Source of the DNA: Lumbricus terrestris
Taxonomy: Eukaryota; Annelida; Clitellata; Crassiclitellata; Lumbricidae
NCBI GenBank assembly: GCA_949752735.1
Contig: OX457039.1
Location: 22,118,830-22,182,829, forward strand
Length of the DNA: 64,000 nucleotides
Direction: 5' to 3'
Below are positions 48,701 through 57,700 of this stretch, piece by piece. Positions within the stretch are counted from its first letter, which is position 1. Each line of letters starts with the position of its first letter. A program made the translations under genes and the position numbers. The notes beneath the pieces are model-generated. The model worked only from the letters and a program-made list of their open reading frames with translations. It was not told the DNA's origin and did no database searches.

Positions 48701-51700
48701 ACTGGGATTTAAAGACGTTTGCACTTGCAGTATTACATGTAGAAGGACGACACTTTTCTGAAGCCTGTGTTGAGCACATCAAACATCAGTGACAAGTTCA
48801 TGGGCTATTCGTGATGAAGTAACAACGATTTGGATTGACAATACAAGAAATATGAAAACTTCTGTTGGGTTGCTACCTTTTCATCATTATGCCCTGCCTT
48901 GCAAAAAGTCTGAAGCTCGATGTGATGGAACGCATTCCTACATGCATTCAATTAACTGCAATTAAAAATTTTAATCGTGTTATTAACACAATTAAAATTT
49001 TTAAGAGAAATGCAACTCTAATTAATACATTTATAACGTGTATAGAATACAGTTAGTGATGTTAATATTTTGTCTATGTTTTTTGAGTAGAAGCAGCAAG
49101 TAATCAATCGGAAACAAACAAAGCGATACGAAGTCTTGCAATTCAGGGCTTGGACTATCTGGACACAAGGACTGAGTTTTGGCAGCAGCAGAAGCCCATG
49201 TATTCTCGGAAACGGGATAAGAATATGCGAGAGAATACAAGTCAATCAATCGGATATGAAAAATCTAAAAATCCAACTCAGTGGGTTCTAAAGAATCTAG
49301 AGGTTATTGACGAAGGTATTTCGAGAATCTTCTTTGATCTCTATTTTTCTGTTTATCAAATAGAGTGAGTCAGTGCTTTCTAAAAATTGTAGCAAGCCTT
49401 TTTGAACTTATGGGCTATTTAACAATAAAGGTGAGTAAACAGATTAAAGTTCATTGTTTACTTATGTCTGCCTGAACTGGCTGTTATTATTAAATTAGTG
49501 GAAATGATTTCAAACTTTTCTTATGATATCTGTTACAGTGTTACTGCATCGGACCCAGTTAAGAAGTACTCTATTTTCGCGGTGGGGCGCGGTGGTGTAG
49601 TGGTGGTGTCGCTGTCTTGAAGCCGGAAGGTTCGAGGTTCGAATCCGCCTCGCCGCGTAGGGACCTTGAGCAAGTCCTTCACTTGCAATTGCTCAGCGCT
49701 TCGGCATGAAACTCCGATGCAGTGTCCGCGCTGTAGTCGGGAGCGCCTCTGAGTAGCAGTTGAGGGTTGGAAGAGGCGCTATAGCAAGTGCGCATACAAA
49801 GCACCCGTATATAACATGTGCCCGCATATAATAGGGTAACCATTTTCTTGCCATCAAAAACCGAGACACTTTTTTGATAAAACTAACAATTGTAATTCCT
49901 TAGGTACGGGACTATATAGACCAGGGGTCTCAAACACGCGGCCCGCGGGCCGCATGCGGCCCGCGAACCCGATTAATGCGGCCCGCGAACAGCTTCCTGG
50001 TTTTTGATTTTTTTAAATTAGAAATCGGTTTAAAAGAATTTTGCAGTTCTTTTACGATTTGAACCAATGTTTAAACTTTCTACTCCTTTTGATTGGACAT
50101 AGAATTCATAACAGGAGATAGGCCCATAGGCAAATGCAGATGGGGTTAGTAGACCTTCAGTGCGATGTAACGCCGAAGCAGAGGAATGCATAGCAAAGTT
50201 TGTATGCCGGTGTCGCAAAATATAGTATCCCCGGAATAATCGTATCTCCCCAGATGATAAGGAGAAGTTGAAAAATGTCACTTCCGCGTGCATTTATTTT
50301 TGCAAGTTAACTTCCATTTGCAATGACACTAACAGGTAGGTCCTATGTTTATTCCTATAGTTTTGATGACCTTGGGTTTAGAGGACTTGAAGAACGTTTA
50401 GAACACCTAAGAACACTCAGAATCTCTAGGCCTAACTAAATTCGATATGAAGTACTCTGAACATTGCTTAGGATACTTTAATAAATTATTCATTCTAAAT
50501 ATTGATTACAGCATAATTTCTTCAATTATAGCGCCCACGAATTTTTCGATAATTGGGATAGAATGGTTTTCCATTTTTGCTTGTAGTACCATTTTAGTTA
50601 CACTTAAAATATAATAGTATGTGAATTTTACAGGGCTATGTCATCATTACAGTAGGCTATTGTATGCTGCAATGACACATAGCCTAACTAATTCCAGTTT
50701 CACGTGCACGATTAGCCTATATTTTTATGTTGCGGCCCGCGAGTCATTCGAAATTTCCAAATGCGACCCACATGCTGACTTGAGTTTGAGACCTCTGATA
50801 TAGACCTACAAGGGCTTAGTCCAATTGAGTTTGCTATTAAAAGGGGCGAAAATCAGAAGGGCGAAATCCAAATGGCGCAATCAAGAAGGTGAAAATGAAG
50901 AAAGCGAATTTTCAATAAGGCGCAACAGACGAGAATTCTACTGCTGTCATCCTGCCAAAGGGTTGAAGTAGCCCACGAAAACAGGTTCAAGCCTTGTACT
51001 GGTATGGTTTAATGTGTCGATCACAAGCGACACAAAATAGGCTTATTTATAATTTATTACACTGGAATGGCAAAATTAGCCTAGAAGTCAGGATTGTTTG
51101 CCCAGTTTTAGGCAAATTTTAGAGTAGACTGTTAGAGTAGGGTGGTGTCACGGTATAAAGTCTCCCCGATATAAAGTCTCCCCCAAAACAGAGTCTGCCC
51201 CTGGCTGAAACTTTGTGTTGTAAGAAATTTTCTGATATAAAAGTGTATACATTTTCTTGTTAAATAATTTAGCAACTCACACTAACCGGTTAACCTGCTC
51301 GTATATCAATTTTATGCAACTGTAGCCCAATTCACTTTAATTTGTCGACAGAGGAAATATTCTCTCCCCCGGAGACTTTATTTCAGAATATAATCTCGGG
51401 GGTGGGCAGATTTATTCTGGAACAGATCCGCCAGGGAAGAATCTGTTTCGAAATAAAGCCTCCGGGAGACTTTTAAGGGAGATTCTGTAGGCAACACGGG
51501 CTCCTAGACCTATTAGCTAATTAGGCCAAAAAAAATAATGTGGTGTTTCCGGTAACCCGACCGACCCTCTTTCATTGCCGCGACTCAAATAATTTTGTAA
51601 AAAAATTTATTTAAAAAAATTGTTATTTAAAAAAAGTTTAAAAAAAAAAAATTTTTACAAAAATTTTTTTACAAAATTTTAAAAACTTTTTTAACAAACT

Positions 51701-54700
51701 TTTACTGACATAATATGGTGACATTGCCTTCCGTATAGAGTTGGATCTCAGGCCAAAAAATTTTGAGTTTCCGGTAACCCGACCGACTCACTTTTATTGC
51801 CGAGATTCGGCAAATTTTGTGCAACTATTTTATTTACAGTGACATTGCCTTAGAGTTTCACGCCTGCCTAACTACTTCCTGGTTACCAGTCTTGAAAACC
51901 TCTAGCCTTATCATTCTCACTTGAGCCACGTCTAACGGTGACTAGAAAAAATAAATCTAGCAACCTCTAGGTGTAACTAGTCACTGGCTTGGCCAGTCTG
52001 GAACGACCCCTAGCAGTGATGTTCTGTTCGCACTCATCTTCCCCTTCCCTTCCCACTTTATCTTACCAGAAAAGATGTCAACAAAATTAAATAAATTAAT
52101 ATAATTGTTTTCTAGAGCAATTTTAGGTACAGACAGTCGGGAAATAGGCAGTTTATACTTGCTTAGAACACATACTTTGTTGCAGCATCTACCTTTATGC
52201 AAAAAAGAGTAGTTGGGTATAATTTTTCGGATAGTCACTGTATAAAAATATTTTACCAAAATAAAATTATTTTTCGACCTACCTACCCAATTTTTTAGAG
52301 CTCTGTTACCGGAAACACAGCATTATTTTTTTGGGCCTTAGGTTGGGAACTGTTAGAGTTGGACCGTTGTAGTTAGACTGCATCGGCAGTCCGGATCAGT
52401 AGATCTATTGCATAAAGTTAAAAGAAGTTGCATCAGCGGGCCACAGCAGTTGAAGCAGTATTTATGTACATTCAATTCATACAATTTTATCAGCCTAAAT
52501 TGAGAACTTCACTTTCATTAGACTTCTTTTTGGGTTACAAAACTATAATTTCTTCTGTCATTACAAAGAACTGACGTTTCTTAGATCCAAGTTGACAGAA
52601 TCTTTTCCTTTGCAGCAAAAAAACAATTTCGCCATTTTGTCTAAATCGTCCAACACCAGGACACACACCAAAAAACCAGGGCATGTCCCGGAAAACTGGG
52701 ACATATGGTCACCCTAGTATATAACCCACTACTTTCAGGGTTTTGAGTAAAACTTTAATTATATAATAAGCACCCGATTATAACACGCACGCATTTTCAT
52801 GCGTCCACCTACGAGTTAACGCATATTGAAATGTCCTTGTGTAGGTATAGATTCGCGAATAAACTCAACATTTCCTTGAAGAATTAGGTTTCAATGATAA
52901 ATCCAACAATCAAAAATTGTCTTATATGTCAAGTGAGGAAAATAAAATGGGTTTGGCCAATGGAAACCCCCGACTTTGATATGAGGTACATGCGCACAAT
53001 GTTTCCTTAATGGAAAATGGATGGAAATATTGGTTGATGGGTGATCTATTCTGCCAGATTTGCACTTCCTTTTCAGTACCGTGACAGTACCACAGACAAT
53101 AAATGCATTTCTTGTGTGGAAGAGACAGTAGAAGACACTGAAACGGAGGATTAACTAGAGTTAGGCTACTAGACTGTTTCAAAATGCAAAATTGAGCACC
53201 ATATCCATTATAAAAACTTTATTCTTCCCTGAGCTTCGTATCTGGTGCTATGTGAGCGATAGTACACAATTCTGCATGTTTATAATTCATTTATTGCTTA
53301 ATTGGAAACAATTGCAATTTGTATACGATGATATCTGACTTCTATATTTAAAGTAAAATCATAATTATTTTAACATTCAATTGCAATTACCTGCCATTTG
53401 TTATATTAGCTATGATATTTTGGTAATAATAGCAATAAATGCCAATAAACAAAAACTACTACTAATGGCAGACTTCAAGTCTCATCAATTTCATCGTCCA
53501 TGCCTACACCGTATTGAATGTAAAAACCTTTTAAAGCAGTGCAATCTGTCCATGACCTTATAATAATCTGGTATAAAATTTGGTTGTACAAAATGTTATT
53601 TACATAACATGCCCACGAATATACGAATATGCCACGCTGCTAGGGTGCGTGGTTTGTAAAACTTTTTATAACCCGCTTGTTGTATGCTCAAAAATACAGT
53701 ACTTGGTTTTTATACAGCTTGTTATGAAGATTATGATGATATGGTGACAAAAGTGATTAGATAAAGGATGATGATGATGGTGGTGGTGGTGGTGGTGGTG
53801 GTGGTGGTGGTGGTGGTGGTGGTGGTGGTGGAGGTGGAGGAGGTGGAGGAGGTGGTGGTGAGAGCTAGATTTTGTGAATTACTGCATACTTGTGTACTTC
53901 ATTGGTTGTCATTGTTCTTTGTCCTTGATGCAAACCAGTCCAGAGATCCTGAAAATCGTGTCAACTGTCAAGTCAGACGGATCATCCACTGTTTATTATG
54001 AATGAATTTAAGCCCCATTTGAACTATCAAAAGCACTCAAGTTATTAGTTTATGTACTAAAGAAACATGTTATGCTCTAAAGAACTTGTTAACTGGTACA
54101 TGTTATTGTAGCTCAAGCTGATGGTAGATTTGGAGAGAGTTTAAAGCTAGCTAACAAGACTCTAAAATCCCTTGAGAGACGGTCAGATTATGAGATTTGC
54201 AACCGTCCTGAGCTGCTTGCCAATCTTCACAGCTGTATTGGCAATGCTCATCTTGAGTTGGCAGAGTATGGGGAAGCCTTGCAACATCACAACGCTGACT
54301 ATGACATTGCCAAGAAAAAGTAAGTTGCTTTCACAGCTTCAGTCTCCATTCTGTGATCAAAGAAATTATTAATCGATCAATCAATCAATCAGAATTTATT
54401 TAGTGCCCCTTCAAGGTAACTACTCTGAGGTGCTCCCAGCCAAGATCAAGCAAAAAAGCAGTCTTCAACAGTTTGTGAAATTGAGAACTGTTTGGGAGGT
54501 GTCGCTTAGTCAAGGGAAGTCCATTCCAGGTTGTTGGACCAACCACAGAGAACGAACACCTTTGCATTGTTGCAGAGCGAGTGAAAGGCAGCATTAGGTC
54601 TCCATGGACAGCAGAGCGCAGTGTGCGGTGGCCTATGCAAGTGGAAAGGGGGAGGCAAAGCTCACACAGATAAGAGGGTGCCCAGCCTGATTATCAGAAT

Positions 54701-57700
54701 CTTATTCTATTAGCCATTGTAGCCTAGGTAGACAAATTGTTCATTTGCGCAATAACTCCTCTGCAATGTTCTGTAGTGCAGTGTTACAAGGAATCAGTTA
54801 ATGGTGTCTTCTAAGGATATTTGGTTTGCAATATGTATACATTTTGCATGGTCTTCGATGTCATTCACTTTTCTGTTGGGAGACAGTGCAGTGCGTTTAG
54901 GATTATTGGCATACGTTTATATTTAGAGGCTAGTGGTTGACTCTGGCTAATGAATTTTGAACTCTTTTAACCTTTGTTAAGTTAGTGTTCCAAATGCCAG
55001 CAAGCAGCAAATCACAGTACAGTCAATATAGCCAAACAAATTAGGGCAGATTGGAAAAGGAGTTATAAATGTATGGGTGTAATCCAAAGTACAAGTGGTG
55101 ATTTTGAAGTGTGGAGTTGATGATTGCAATTACGATATTTATATGTTGGAAAATTTGAAGAGAGAAAGGTTTGAATTTCGGCTTGAGTTCAGAGAAAGAA
55201 TAGTAGAGAAGAGTTGATGTATGACACGCTTTTAATGTATGATTTATTATTGGAAATTTGAATCTGCGACCATAAGAAAAAGATCAAGAATCTATCAGCA
55301 TGAGCTGTATGTGGAAAAACTGGGTTAAATTAGTTGCTGTTCAGAGCTATACTGTAAACGTTCTTGTTTCCATTCTTTACTTTGCATTTACTGTTAGAAT
55401 CTGTTTCTTCTCATGTGCTGTTGTAGTCATCTTTTGGATGCTGAATCACGGTCACTTGATAACATTGGGCGTGTCTATGCAAGAATGGGAAAGTTTGACA
55501 AGGCAATTGAAATGTAAGCAGGCCTACAATTGAATACTCTTTGTTCACTTAAATTTTTTAAAAGTCAAATAAAGGCATGGTACAAAACAAATGAGAAAAT
55601 AAACTGGACAAGTTGTTGAACATTTAGCTCCTGGTTTACTCATTTTATTTTCCTGATTATTCTAACGGGCGATTGTTGATGCAGAATGCAAATGTCTTGT
55701 TCTTTATTAAGATTTATTAATAAGTGTTCTGTTGCTTGAGTGCTTCTATCACTCATTATTATCAAGCACTTCTGCCTACTTTCAGCCACTTTTCAATCTG
55801 CATAATATATATTCGTTTTATTAAGTTTTTGCTGACATAACACAGCCAGTCACTAATAAATGATACAAAAAATCTTAATTCAATCAAATGGGTGGAAGTC
55901 AGAAATATCGGTAATGGTTGAGTATCTGTAAAGTACTCGAGAAATGTAGTCTGTCGTCCTTAATTCGGAGTTCAAAAACTGTGAAGACGAGGACAAAGAT
56001 TATATGGCCTATGAACTCTCGGTGGGAAAATGTTAATCAGGATATGTGAGTCGAGTCAATATATCAATATGTACTATTGTACATCTCTCCCCACAGCTTG
56101 CAAACTTATGGAACCAGTCTCTTTAACTGTCATAATGTTATTATTAGCTCAGACTGACATGCCTGAAACTATCTTAGTCTTACTCAGAACTGCTGTCATT
56201 TCTTGCCATCTTCCACTGCAGTGCACTCCTCATGTCGATTGTTAGACGACAGTTTAAAAATGATTTAATAAGAAAAGCACATAAGGATCATCATGTCATG
56301 CTGATATTGCACTTATTAAGCTGGTTGCCCATCGAACAAATAATTCAATTTAAGATCTGTCATGCGACAGTATGGATATCCGGAAAAAATTGTAAGAATA
56401 CTGGGAAAGGCATATAAGGACACCTTCAGTGCGGTAAGGGTGGACGGGCAGTTGACGGACTGGTTTGAGACAATAGTTGGGGTATTACAAGGATGTGTTC
56501 TGTCACCATTGCTGTTTAGCATATTTCTGGAGCTGGTTATGGCAAGGGCGCTGGATGGATCTGAAGAGGGAGCTGTAATTGGAGGAGAGGTGATAAAAGA
56601 TCTCAGATTTGCAGATGACACAGCCCTCATGGCAGAACGAGCAGAGGGGTTACAAGTAGCATTAAACAAGGTCACAGAGAAGAGCATGGAAATGGGTATG
56701 AGAATAAATGAGCAAAAAACTGAATGCCAGTACCTTGGAAAAGGGAATACGAAATTTCAGATAGAGGTAAACGGTGACCAACTGGGACAAACGGAGAGTT
56801 TCGTGTATCTGGGGGGAAGCATGAGTACACAAAAAGACTCAACGGAGGATGTGGTGAGAAGAATAGGGCTGGCAAGAGGGATACTACAGGCAATGGGGAA
56901 GGTGTGGAGTTCAAGGGAAATAGGGCAACAAAAGTGCAGATGTACGAAACACTGGTGCAGAGCGTGCTGCTATACAACGCAGAAACATGGACGTTGAGAG
57001 AAGAGCAGAAACGACGGCTGAGAGTCTTCGAAATGACTTGCCTGCGGAAGATTGAAGGTTTTACAAGGAAAGATAGGATAAGAAACACAGTAATTTATGA
57101 TAGATTGAACATCAAACAGGATATAGTTGACAAAGTGCAGAATAGAAGAATGCGATACTTTGGACATGTGTCAAGAATGGGGAATGAAAGATATCCAAAG
57201 ATAGCGCTCAACGGATATGTACATGGGAAAAGATCAAGAGGGAGACCAAAGAAAAGATGGATTGACACGATAAGAGATGACTGCGAAGCAATGGGAATGA
57301 TGATACAGGAGGCGACGCATGTGGCGCAGGATAGACAAAAGTGGAGAGCTACCATAGGAAAGCGGCTGACGCGTGCTGACGGCATCGTCTGATGGCCATA
57401 AGTCAAGTCAAGATCTGTCTTATGGTCCACAAGATTACTGCACTAAAATTAGCCAAAGTGCGTGTGTATTTATAATAATAATAATAATAATAATATCTTC
57501 TTTAATTAAACGCCTGCAAGACGCACTGCGCTTTACATTTACAAGTTATGCAGTAATCTTAATTAAACTTAACTACTAACTGAACAGACAGCTTTGTAAT
57601 TACACGGCGCCGATGGCAGCCTAAAAAGCATATCCGCCCAATGGGGGCTCGAACTCTCTACCTCTCGCACTTTTGGCCAGCGTGTTAACCACTACTCTAC

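Larger units (their letters stand above)
49832..52716. mobile_element. Outer hAT element of a nest (TIR TAGGGTRACCAT)
   Basis: TAGGGTAACCAT at 49832 and inverted ATGGTCACCCTA ending 52716. Flanking octamers GCATATAA and GTATATAA differ at one base. Contains another hAT (49922-50797), a GTATAAAGTCTCCCC repeat (51143-51500) and a Harbinger-like element (51524-52337). Confidence 0.75.

Noticed and set aside
644..53168. Enrichment of the 7-mers TAGGCTA/TAGCCTA as a second footprint class
   Set aside because: About 11 seen, close to the ~8 expected from composition. Only the copy at 644-650 is supported by a frame argument, so no general claim is made.
53768..54001. 77-codon frame beginning with poly-valine
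   Set aside because: Generated by the (TGG)n microsatellite.
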